Assembly (NCBI GenBank): GCA_027347805.1
Contig: DAIEQP010000203.1
Coordinates: 1 to 8,533 of the forward strand
From: Ignavibacteria bacterium
GTDB taxonomy: Bacteria; Bacteroidota; Ignavibacteria; Ignavibacteriales; Melioribacteraceae
DNA length: 8,533 bases
Direction: 5' to 3'
Below, piece by piece: positions 1 through 7,144 of this stretch. The notes below the pieces were generated by a model. It had not been told where the DNA came from. It ran no database searches and saw only the letters and a program-made list of their open reading frames with translations. Each line of letters starts with the position of its first letter. Position 1 is the first letter of the stretch. The translations under genes and the position numbers were made by a program.

Positions 1-3000
1 AAACTTCATAAGGCACTTCATAATCAGAAGAAGAATTAGAAAGTTCAGTTCTTTCAAGCTCAATTCTCAGTCTGCCGCTATTTTCAAACGAATAAGTTGA
101 TCTGATAGTTATAGAATTTAAATCAACCGTAGCCGGTTTTAAAGGTAAAGCATCAATATTTCTAGCGGCTTCAATTTTAAAACCAATTTCAGCTTCACGA
201 ACCGGTCTGTATGAAAAATCGCTTGCAAAACTGTTTCTTGTAATGTTTCTGGCTCTATTTGTAGTTAAAGGAGAAATCATATTATCAGCTTCATTGGAAA
301 TATCAGTTTGGTTTCCTATTTCCTCTATCATTTTAAATCTTATTCGCAAAGTCTGTTCACGGTAATAACCGATTTCACTTCCACCGGCATATTGATTAAT
401 TGTTTTTCTCTGGTTATATCTTAAACGGAATGATAATTCATTGCTGTTTGGGAAAATGTTAACATCCTGTTGGACCTGCTGTGAACCGCGAATAGTGTTT
501 ATCGGATCAAGAAATTTTGAAAAGTTAAGAAAATAAATATCATTTGTGTTTTCTGTCTTATTATTTTCATCCACCCGCCAAAATGTTTCTGTTGTAATCG
601 ATTTTAAAACAGATGAAAACAAATCGTTATTTTTCATTATTCTATTAAAATCAAGCTTCCATCTAGTATTGAATTTCAAATCGATTACAGGATATAATTT
701 ATCGGTTGGAATAGTAACCACAATAAAATCAGCATCATAAAAAGAAAGCTGAAATTCATTTTCTTCTGAAATCCCATTATTATTTAGGTCGCCCAAGTAA
801 ATATAATTTCCGGTGCCTTTTGTAACTTTCACAAAAACCTTTTCTAATCTGGCTGTCTGTTCTGTTGTAGCCTGATAATAAAGTTCTCCGGACATAAAAT
901 TACTCCAGAAATTAAACCGGTTTTGTGATTGTAAAAGAACAGTCTGATTATCACTCATACCAAGCTTTTTGAATTCTGCTGTGTAAGATTTATTTCTAAT
1001 AGTAAGATTCAGCGAAGAAGCTATTTCTTTAATACCATGATAATTCAGTTGAAGTTGTTCAGTTGCAGCATTTGATTGTTTTGTTAACATACCAGATAAT
1101 GGAAATGACTCTTCTCTTATAGTTACTACAGCTTTAGCATCAAATGAATTTGACGTTAATAATTTTACAAAGGGTCCAACCTCAAAATATCTTAAACTGC
1201 TGCTGAGTAAACTGTCTGTTGCACTTAATTTTTCAATTCTGTTTTCATGAAGAAATTGAAGACCAAATCCAAAATCACCAAGATTATATGAAGCATCACC
1301 ATTTTGTTTTAACCAACCAGTATTGGTTAGTTGATTGTTCGATTGAACGTAATCCAGATTATAATTTGCGGTAATACTTTTTGGATTAATAATTTTTATT
1401 TGGGTGAGAATGCGATCAGATCGAAACTGATCACCCTGTTTCAAATAGCCATAAAGTGAATTTATTGTAAAATTATCAGCAGGTACAATACTTAATTTAA
1501 TTTCTCTTAATGTCTGATCGCCATTGCTATTCGCAATATTATAATTTCTTGAGAACTCTACATCGTCATATCTATCGAGTGACGAATATTTTGATTGCAC
1601 AAACCTGTCTTTAATGCTAAGTCCTATTTTGCCAAGTGATAAATCAGCCAGCTTAATATCTTTTGGCTGTATTTCGAAAAATATTTTTCGTGAATAGCCT
1701 AAATTATCAGAATCGTCAATTATGCTTAATTTATTCTTATCATAATTAGATACAGAAATCTCTGTATTGAAATTAATACCCTCTCCTAAATTGTAACTCA
1801 AAGATAAGTTGCCAATTTGTTTTTGTTCAGGCATCGGTACTTTTACCAAAGGCTGATATGAACCTTGATTTATTCCGGCAAAGCTATAACGACCAATACT
1901 TTCTTTTATGTAATCTCCTGATCCGGCTCCTACGTAAGAGAATGAAACATTATAAATCGATTTTTTATTGCCCGGGGAATATTTATAGTAAGTGTAACTT
2001 TTATTATTTATCAACGTATCAATTTTTAAGTAAGATCCTTGTGAATTACCAAGAGAATCTACAGGAGCAGCAGAAACACCTGAAACAACGGATTTATCTT
2101 TATCATTTCCTGCATTTTTTAGAATATTCAACTGTTCGTCTGTAAAAGTAAAATCGATTGGATTGTTCTCATCATCACCTTCTTTAAAATAACTTACTCC
2201 GATTTTCATTTTCTGATCCAGAAGCAAAGTAGAAAATGTTAATCCAAAAAAATTCCTCTTAAACTTCTGATCGCTATACTCAAATTCGATTACTATTCTG
2301 CTGGCAGATGTAATTAGTTTTTTTGCTGAGAAGGTTACTTCAGCATTAGAGTAATCAATTATATAATCGTTATTTTCTCCACGCTTAAGTAACTGGCCAT
2401 CGACATAAATTCTTTCGCTTCCTGCAATCACAATTATTTCTCTTTCATTGTTATTGCCGACTAATCTAAAAGGCCCCTGATTTCCATCCTGGCCATTAAA
2501 GCTATTTGATGCAAATTTTCCTCTAGAACTAGCAATTGCAATCTTGCCTTGAGAATTCCCCAATTGAAATTCTCCTTTTAATCCCTGAAGTTTTCTAGTC
2601 ACTGTAGCAAATTCACTTTCATTAAAAATGAAATCATAATCACCAAAAGTTCCGACAGCATTTTTATGTCTCAACTCAATAAATACTTTATCAAGTTCAT
2701 CCAGTTTTTCCGTATTGCCTTCTGCTTGGATCGGTGTATTTTCATCTGTAAGTGCAGCAGTTAAATCAATATCATCAGATAGTTTCCCAGTTAACTGCAA
2801 TCTTAATCCGCTATTTAATGTAAAGTCCCTGTTAGTACCAACAGTAAATCCTCTAATTAGTGCGCCGCTTTTTTGCAAATCTTTTCCAAACAATGATTCT
2901 CTTGTAAGCACTGGCTGTTGTGATTTTAAGAGTTTTATAGTATCGATGCGCTTATCATCAAATTTTATTTCAAGTGATCGATGTTTGTACTCTTTTTTGA

Positions 3001-3295
3001 AGTTATTTCTAACAGAGCTATAGATTACAATCAAAGTGTCATGAATTGAATATTTTAGATTGGGAGTCAATTTCACTTCAGCTTTCTGATAATCGATGAA
3101 ATATTCTTTGGAAGACAAAAGATTTTTATTAAGAAAAACTCTCTCGCTAAATGGAATAATATTAATACCTGATAAGGAATAGTGGTTTTGAAAATTAATC
3201 AGGAGTGAATCTATAATAATTTTGTTTTGCGCATTAACTTGCTGCGCAGTAATAATCGATATGAAAGCTATTATTAGAAAAAGTATTCTCTTCAA
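1..3295 (-). CDS. SprA-related large secreted/outer-membrane beta-rich protein, C-terminus cut by window edge
   Basis: The frame is open for 1098 codons from TTG at 3295 to the left edge, checked codon by codon with no stop. An in-frame TAG lies just upstream (3301-3299) and no early ATG follows, so TTG is the best start; it gives a Sec signal peptide (MKRILFLIIAFISIITA...). Residues 143-218 carry signatures I associate with SprA and its relatives in Bacteroidota: SGALIRGFTVGTNRDF, a LRLQLTGKLSDDIDL strand pair, then DENTPIQAEGNTEKLDELDK. Residues 44-94 and 287-341 are an internal repeat (SERVFLN...IDYQKAEV and SERIYVDG...IDYSNAEV). Residues 835-848 form an Asp/Asn-rich loop (GDLNNNGISEENEF), also SprA-like. 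The rest shows alternating polar/hydrophobic strands, consistent with a beta barrel. SprA itself is the type IX secretion translocon and is about twice this length, so this is probably a shorter relative of unknown role. Location in the outer membrane is inferred. The family call is from memory of motifs, not a search. Confidence 0.85.
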   Translation of the reverse strand, partial: MKRILFLIIAFISIITAQQVNAQNKIIIDSLLINFQNHYSLSGINIIPFSERVFLNKNLLSSKEYFIDYQKAEVKLTPNLKYSIHDTLIVIYSSVRNNFKKEYKHRSLEIKFDDKRIDTIKLLKSQQPVLTRESLFGKDLQKSGALIRGFTVGTNRDFTLNSGLRLQLTGKLSDDIDLTAALTDENTPIQAEGNTEKLDELDKVFIELRHKNAVGTFGDYDFIFNESEFATVTRKLQGLKGEFQLGNSQGKIAIASSRGKFASNSFNGQDGNQGPFRLVGNNNEREIIVIAGSERIYVDGQLLKRGENNDYIIDYSNAEVTFSAKKLITSASRIVIEFEYSDQKFKRNFFGLTFSTLLLDQKMKIGVSYFKEGDDENNPIDFTFTDEQLNILKNAGNDKDKSVVSGVSAAPVDSLGNSQGSYLKIDTLINNKSYTYYKYSPGNKKSIYNVSFSYVGAGSGDYIKESIGRYSFAGINQGSYQPLVKVPMPEQKQIGNLSLSYNLGEGINFNTEISVSNYDKNKLSIIDDSDNLGYSRKIFFEIQPKDIKLADLSLGKIGLSIKDRFVQSKYSSLDRYDDVEFSRNYNIANSNGDQTLREIKLSIVPADNFTINSLYGYLKQGDQFRSDRILTQIKIINPKSITANYNLDYVQSNNQLTNTGWLKQNGDASYNLGDFGFGLQFLHENRIEKLSATDSLLSSSLRYFEVGPFVKLLTSNSFDAKAVVTIREESFPLSGMLTKQSNAATEQLQLNYHGIKEIASSLNLTIRNKSYTAEFKKLGMSDNQTVLLQSQNRFNFWSNFMSGELYYQATTEQTARLEKVFVKVTKGTGNYIYLGDLNNNGISEENEFQLSFYDADFIVVTIPTDKLYPVIDLKFNTRWKLDFNRIMKNNDLFSSVLKSITTETFWRVDENNKTENTNDIYFLNFSKFLDPINTIRGSQQVQQDVNIFPNSNELSFRLRYNQRKTINQYAGGSEIGYYREQTLRIRFKMIEEIGNQTDISNEADNMISPLTTNRARNITRNSFASDFSYRPVREAEIGFKIEAARNIDALPLKPATVDLNSITIRSTYSFENSGRLRIELERTELSNSSSDYEVPYEV

Positions 3296-3322
3296 GATAT
3301 GCTAAACGTTATTCTGTATAAA

Positions 3323-3353
3323 CAAATCTATATGAGACTCCTCTCTTTTGCAA
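3323..3353 (-). promoter_or_regulatory. Candidate Bacteroidota-type promoter for the large surface-protein gene
   Basis: On the minus strand TAGATTTG (3330-3323) matches the Bacteroidota -7 consensus TAnnTTTG exactly. A TTG (3353-3351) lies 20 nt upstream, in the place of the -33 element. The predicted transcript would begin near 3316, about 20 nt before the TTG start at 3295. The -7 element coincides with one arm of the inverted repeat described separately, so one of the two readings may be accidental. Whether this organism uses that promoter type is not known from the window. Confidence 0.3.
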
Positions 3354-3363
3354 TTTAGATTTG
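3323..3363 (-). terminator. Inverted repeat after permease D, possible weak terminator
   Basis: An 8-bp perfect inverted repeat, CAAATCTA (3323-3330) and TAGATTTG (3356-3363), begins just past the stop codon of permease D. A small nested hairpin (GAGA-CTCC-TCTC, 3334-3345) sits in the 25-nt loop. In the minus-strand transcript the outer stem is followed by TTTATA rather than a clean U run, and the stem is AT-rich. It may be a weak terminator, an attenuator or an mRNA-end stabiliser between the permease operon and the large surface-protein gene. Chance is possible in sequence this AT-rich. Confidence 0.3.
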
Positions 3364-3364
3364 A

Positions 3365-4591
3365 TTATTCATAACGAAGTGCTTCGATAGGATCAAGGTT
3401 AGCTGCTTTTAAAGCAGGATAAGTTCCGAATACAACACCTACAAATGTAGTAACAGCCAATCCAATAACTATCCATTCGACTGGTAAAATAATTGATACA
3501 CCGAGAGCAACAGCAACAAGGTTACCGCCAATTACACCCAGGCCAATTCCAATTAAACCGCCTATCCAGCTTAAAGAAATTGCTTCAATAACAAACTGGG
3601 TTAATATATTTATTTTTTTTGCACCTATTGCTTTCCTAATTCCAATTTCTCTTGTTCTTTCGGTTACACTAACAAGCATAATATTCATAATTCCAATGCC
3701 GGCAGCAAGCAGCGCTATAAACGCAACAACAGCAGCACCGAGTTTCACATATTTTGTAAAATCATTGAACTGAGAAATTAATTGTTCGTTTGTTACAATA
3801 CCAAAATCATTTTCCTGCCCGGGTTTAACTTTTCTTATATTTCTTAAAGCGCCAATTACTTCATCCATAGTTTGATTAAGCAGGCTTTTGTCTCTTGCCA
3901 TAATCACAAAATTTGCGCTTCTTTCACTGCCGTAAAATTTTTCGAAAGCTTTTAGGGGGATTGCAACAAATCCATCGCGAGACTGGCCAAGCACACTTCC
4001 CCTCTTTTCAAAAACACCAACTACTTCAAAATTTTGTCCTTCAATTTTAATTTCCTGGCCTAAAGGATTTATTTGTTTAAATAATGCATCAACTACATCT
4101 GAACCAATAATTGCAGTAAGTTTATCACTTTCATCGTCCGCTTTAGTAAAACTTCTACCCTGTGCTAATTTAAGATCGTAAGCAATAAAATATTCATAAC
4201 TTGCTCCAACTAAATAAATATTTGGATTTGTTTTTTCATTCCTAAATCTGATTGTTCTATTACCTTTTGCTACTGAAATACCAATGGCAGCTGGCAATGT
4301 TGTAATCTCTCTTAATTTCTTTCCTTCTTTTATTGTAAGATTTTTCCTGTTTCTTAATTCATGCCGGTGAGGGCCGCCGCCCATTTGAACATCCCATTTT
4401 TGTATTGCAAAATTATTTGAGCCGATTGAATTAAAAACATCTTCAACACTTTTCTGGATTGCAGTTATTGCAGTCATAACAATGATGATTGAAAAAAGTC
4501 CAACAGCAATTCCAAGCAGTGTCAGGATTGAACGCAATTTGCTAGTGCGAATTGAATTATAAGCGAGTTTAATACTTTCAAATACTTGCAT
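3365..4591 (-). CDS. ABC transporter permease D, MacB/FtsX family (class B/D)
   Basis: This 408-residue integral membrane subunit has the MacB topology. A cytoplasmic N-terminus leads into TM1 (about 19-42), then a large periplasmic MacB_PCD-type domain (about 43-280) and an FtsX-type domain with three helices (about 283-307, 337-360, 370-393). The cytoplasmic loop after TM2 carries SVTERTREIGIRKAIGAKK, the region that in MacB relatives touches the ATPase. It ends in the family C-terminal motif LDPIEALRYE. There is no nucleotide-binding domain in the protein, unlike E. coli MacB, so it needs a separate ATPase. It is closest to permease B: residues 300-333 match B 301-334 exactly. Its ATG overlaps the TAA of permease C by one base (TAATG), which suggests translational coupling. 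The periplasmic segment just after TM1 holds a Gly/His stretch, GGGPHRHE (71-78), not seen in the other three. Substrate is unknown; peptide, lipid or lipoprotein export are all possible. Confidence 0.93.
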   Translation of the reverse strand: MQVFESIKLAYNSIRTSKLRSILTLLGIAVGLFSIIIVMTAITAIQKSVEDVFNSIGSNNFAIQKWDVQMGGGPHRHELRNRKNLTIKEGKKLREITTLPAAIGISVAKGNRTIRFRNEKTNPNIYLVGASYEYFIAYDLKLAQGRSFTKADDESDKLTAIIGSDVVDALFKQINPLGQEIKIEGQNFEVVGVFEKRGSVLGQSRDGFVAIPLKAFEKFYGSERSANFVIMARDKSLLNQTMDEVIGALRNIRKVKPGQENDFGIVTNEQLISQFNDFTKYVKLGAAVVAFIALLAAGIGIMNIMLVSVTERTREIGIRKAIGAKKINILTQFVIEAISLSWIGGLIGIGLGVIGGNLVAVALGVSIILPVEWIVIGLAVTTFVGVVFGTYPALKAANLDPIEALRYE

Positions 4592-5826
4592 TATTCGTAC
4601 CTCAATGCATCAACCGGATCCAATTTAGATGCTTTCCAGGCTGGAAGAAATCCAGATATTAATCCTACTAAAGCAGAAATCATTATAGCCATTATAGCAA
4701 TGTGAACCGGTAAATGTGTTGGTAAAAACTGATTTATAATTAAACTTAGCGGGAACGATATTATTAATCCAACAATTCCGCCAAGTATGCAAATTACAGC
4801 TGCCTCAACTAAAAACTGCAAAAGAATCGACCATGTTTTTGCGCCAATTGCTTTTCTGATTCCTATTTCTTTAGTTCTTTCTGTAACAGATACAAACATT
4901 ATATTCATAATTCCAATTGCGCCAACAAAAAGCGAAAGCGCAGTAATTACAATTCCTGCAATTGCAACAACACCTACAGTGCTGTCGTACATTTGCTTAA
5001 AAGCTTCCTGCTGGTTAACAGCAAAATCATCTTCTTTACCTGGAGGAACTTTTCTTATTATTCGCATAGCTCCAATAATTTCTTCACGCGCTTCATCCAA
5101 CAACGCTACATCTCCAACTTTAACATCAATTCTTAAACGCGCATGTTCATCGCCGGCAATTGTTGTGAAAGTCTTAAGCGGCATTATTATCATTCCATCC
5201 ATACTAAAGGAACCGAGGAACCCGCTTCCCTGTTTTTCCATTACACCAATTACAAGAAACGGCATTCCGCTAATTCTAATTTCTTTATTTATAGCTGATT
5301 CAAAAGGAAATAATTCTTTTACAATATCCTGTCCAATCATACATAATTTTCTTCCAGCCTTAACATCCATTTCAGTCATAAACCTTCCTTCGGATAGATT
5401 TATCTGGCTAGTTTTCTGAAATTCTTCAGTTGTTCCATAAACAACTGTTGATTGAACTGATTTTCCATTTCTCTTAACATTAAGACCGAATGTAGAAACA
5501 GTCGGGGCAATTGCTTCATATGTATGAATCATTGTTTTCAATTTTTCATACTGATCAAGAGTAACATCTTTTCTATTTCGGAATCTGCTCCAATCTCCCA
5601 TAGCAAGCCAGGGAAATTTACTTACATAAAGAACATCATTCCCGAGAGATGAAATAGATGAAAGAAAAGCTTCTCTTAATCCGATAATTGCAGTTGACAT
5701 TGTTGTTACAGCAACTATTCCGATTATAATACCAAGAGTAGTTAAAATACTTCGCATTTTATTTGCCCTAATGGCGCGAAGTGCTATGGAGAGAATTTCC
5801 CCGAACTCAATAAAGAAAAATTTCAT
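4591..5826 (-). CDS. ABC transporter permease C, MacB/FtsX family (class A/C)
   Basis: This 411-residue permease has TM1 at about 25-48, a periplasmic MacB_PCD-type domain (about 49-285), and an FtsX domain with three C-terminal helices. Its signatures are those of permease A: an N-terminus with RAIRANKMRSILTTLGI, FVGAIGIMNIMFVSVTERTK at the end of TM2, and NQFLPT between TM3 and TM4. The C-terminus is LDPVDALRYE. The start aligns with that of permease A, which supports the chosen ATG, although no Shine-Dalgarno sequence is visible before it. It is the first gene of the second cassette, 88 nt after permease B and overlapping permease D by one base. It probably forms a heterodimer with D, by analogy with LolC/LolE. 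There is no ATPase gene beside it, so it presumably uses the one encoded upstream of permease A. The MacB-like family call is firm; pairing and substrate are inference. Confidence 0.93.
   Translation of the reverse strand: MKFFFIEFGEILSIALRAIRANKMRSILTTLGIIIGIVAVTTMSTAIIGLREAFLSSISSLGNDVLYVSKFPWLAMGDWSRFRNRKDVTLDQYEKLKTMIHTYEAIAPTVSTFGLNVKRNGKSVQSTVVYGTTEEFQKTSQINLSEGRFMTEMDVKAGRKLCMIGQDIVKELFPFESAINKEIRISGMPFLVIGVMEKQGSGFLGSFSMDGMIIMPLKTFTTIAGDEHARLRIDVKVGDVALLDEAREEIIGAMRIIRKVPPGKEDDFAVNQQEAFKQMYDSTVGVVAIAGIVITALSLFVGAIGIMNIMFVSVTERTKEIGIRKAIGAKTWSILLQFLVEAAVICILGGIVGLIISFPLSLIINQFLPTHLPVHIAIMAIMISALVGLISGFLPAWKASKLDPVDALRYE
4600..4603 (-). promoter_or_regulatory. Ribosome binding site of permease D inside permease C codons
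   Basis: GAGG lies 8 nt before the ATG of permease D. It is formed by the Leu-Arg codons TTG AGG of the conserved C-terminal LRYE motif of permease C. Together with the TAATG overlap it supports the chosen start and coupled translation of C and D. Confidence 0.6.
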
Positions 5827-5914
5827 TTAGCGTCTATTAATTTCTTATACAATATAATTCTTCTAACCTAAAACTAAAAACAACTCTGCATATACATCAA
5901 CAAATTTTCAAAAA
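5827..5914 (-). promoter_or_regulatory. Gap between the two permease cassettes, weak promoter candidate
   Basis: This 88-nt AT-rich stretch is the only break among the four permease genes. No convincing terminator hairpin and no Shine-Dalgarno sequence before the ATG of permease C were seen. A possible Bacteroidota-type promoter is TTG (5900-5898), 21 nt, then TAGTTTTA (5876-5869), one mismatch from TAnnTTTG. That is weak evidence, so the second cassette may have its own promoter or may be read through from the first. Confidence 0.2.
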
Positions 5915-7144
5915 TTATTCATATCGAAGAGCTTCAATAGGATCCAGATTAGAGGCTTTATATGCCGGGTAAGTCCCAAATGTTACGCCAATTATGACAC
6001 AAAGGAACACACCAATAAGAACCCAGTCCACTGGAATTATTGCTTTTGACTGCAAAAATGTTCCAGCAAGATTTCCAACAATAACTCCGAGAATAATACC
6101 AATAATACCCCCCGCAAGACTTAATACAACGGCTTCAAAAAGAAACTGAGTAAGAATATTAATCTTTTTTGCACCAATAGCTTTACGGATGCCAATTTCA
6201 CGAGTTCGTTCAGTAACTGATACAAGCATAATATTCATGATTCCAACTCCAGCTGCCAATAATGCAATTGCAGCAACAACGATTGAACCAATTCTTACAC
6301 CAGAGGTAATATTGTTTATTTGTGAAAGTACGCTTTCATTGCTAAAGACATCAAAATTATCTGGTTCACCTGGTTTCACTTTTCTTATCGATCGAAAATA
6401 TCCCTGTGCCAGTTCTATTATTTCATTATAAGATTCTTTGTTTGGAGTCATAACAGTAATGTTTATACTGTTATTTCGTTTTCCATAGAATGATTGAAAA
6501 GTAGTAATTGGAATAATTGCAAAATTATCTCTGCTTTGACCGAATACTGCGCCTTGTGATTCAAGCACTCCAATAACTTTTAATTTATGACCGCTTACAT
6601 TTACGTACTGATCTATTGCACTGATATTGGGAAAAAGTTTTTTGGATATATCAGTACCAAGCACAATAAAATTCTGATAACTTTGAACATCACGATCACT
6701 AATGGCTCGTCCTTCATCAACAACCCATTTATTATTCGGGAACGCATCTGGTGTTACACCGCAATATTGAATATTAGGATTTGTTTCCTTGTTGCCTGCT
6801 TTTATCTGTACACCAAAAGTCCATTGTTCTGCGCCAACCGATTTTGCTTCAACAAGTTTTTCTTTTAATCTGTAATAATCTTCAAGTGTAATATCTGGTC
6901 TATTCCTGTAACGCGCTCTATCATTACCACCTTCATTTATTGCCGGCCATTTTTGGATCTGAAAAGTATTCTGACCAAGCTGCGATACACCAGTTTCTAT
7001 ACTGTTCTGCAGCATTTCTATAACTGTACTTATCGCAATAATTGAGAAAATTCCAACCACAATTCCAAGAATAGTAAGAACAGATCTCAATCTATTATTC
7101 TTGAGTGAAGAAAGTGCAACCATTACTATTTCAAAAATTTTCAT
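5915..7144 (-). CDS. ABC transporter permease B, MacB/FtsX family (class B/D)
   Basis: This 409-residue permease has TM1 at about 19-42, a periplasmic MacB_PCD-type domain (about 43-280), TM2 at about 284-308, a cytoplasmic coupling loop (about 309-337), and two further helices (about 338-360 and 373-396). It ends LDPIEALRYE. Class features shared with permease D are a short N-terminus with RLRSVLTILGIVVG, LLAAGVGIMNIMLVSVTERT in TM2, FGQSRDNFAIIP in the periplasmic domain, and VTFGTYPAYKASNLDP near the end. Its ATG overlaps the TGA of permease A by four bases (ATGA), a classic coupled arrangement, so A and B are probably made in equal amounts and pair with each other. It has no fused ATPase domain. 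The function is MacB-like export or mechanotransmission across the inner membrane; the substrate cannot be read from the sequence. Confidence 0.93.
   Translation of the reverse strand: MKIFEIVMVALSSLKNNRLRSVLTILGIVVGIFSIIAISTVIEMLQNSIETGVSQLGQNTFQIQKWPAINEGGNDRARYRNRPDITLEDYYRLKEKLVEAKSVGAEQWTFGVQIKAGNKETNPNIQYCGVTPDAFPNNKWVVDEGRAISDRDVQSYQNFIVLGTDISKKLFPNISAIDQYVNVSGHKLKVIGVLESQGAVFGQSRDNFAIIPITTFQSFYGKRNNSINITVMTPNKESYNEIIELAQGYFRSIRKVKPGEPDNFDVFSNESVLSQINNITSGVRIGSIVVAAIALLAAGVGIMNIMLVSVTERTREIGIRKAIGAKKINILTQFLFEAVVLSLAGGIIGIILGVIVGNLAGTFLQSKAIIPVDWVLIGVFLCVIIGVTFGTYPAYKASNLDPIEALRYE

Noticed and set aside
546..740. Plus-strand open frame of 64 codons
   Set aside because: It is antisense to the SprA-like gene and has no support as a protein.
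1858..3023. Plus-strand open frames at 1858-2145 and 2715-3023
   Set aside because: Both lie opposite the SprA-like frame, whose minus-strand reading is open throughout and carries family motifs.
1..3295. A frameshift or pseudogene in the left region
   Set aside because: Translation of every codon from 3295 to 2 shows no stop and coherent beta-strand-like sequence throughout.
4787..5419. Plus-strand open frame of 210 codons opposite permease C
   Set aside because: It lies fully antisense to a clear permease gene, has no recognisable domain, and its hydrophobic stretches mirror the permease codons.
5901..5922. Short AATTTT/AAAATT inverted repeat after permease B as a terminator
   Set aside because: The stem is six A/T pairs with a two-base loop, too weak and too likely by chance.
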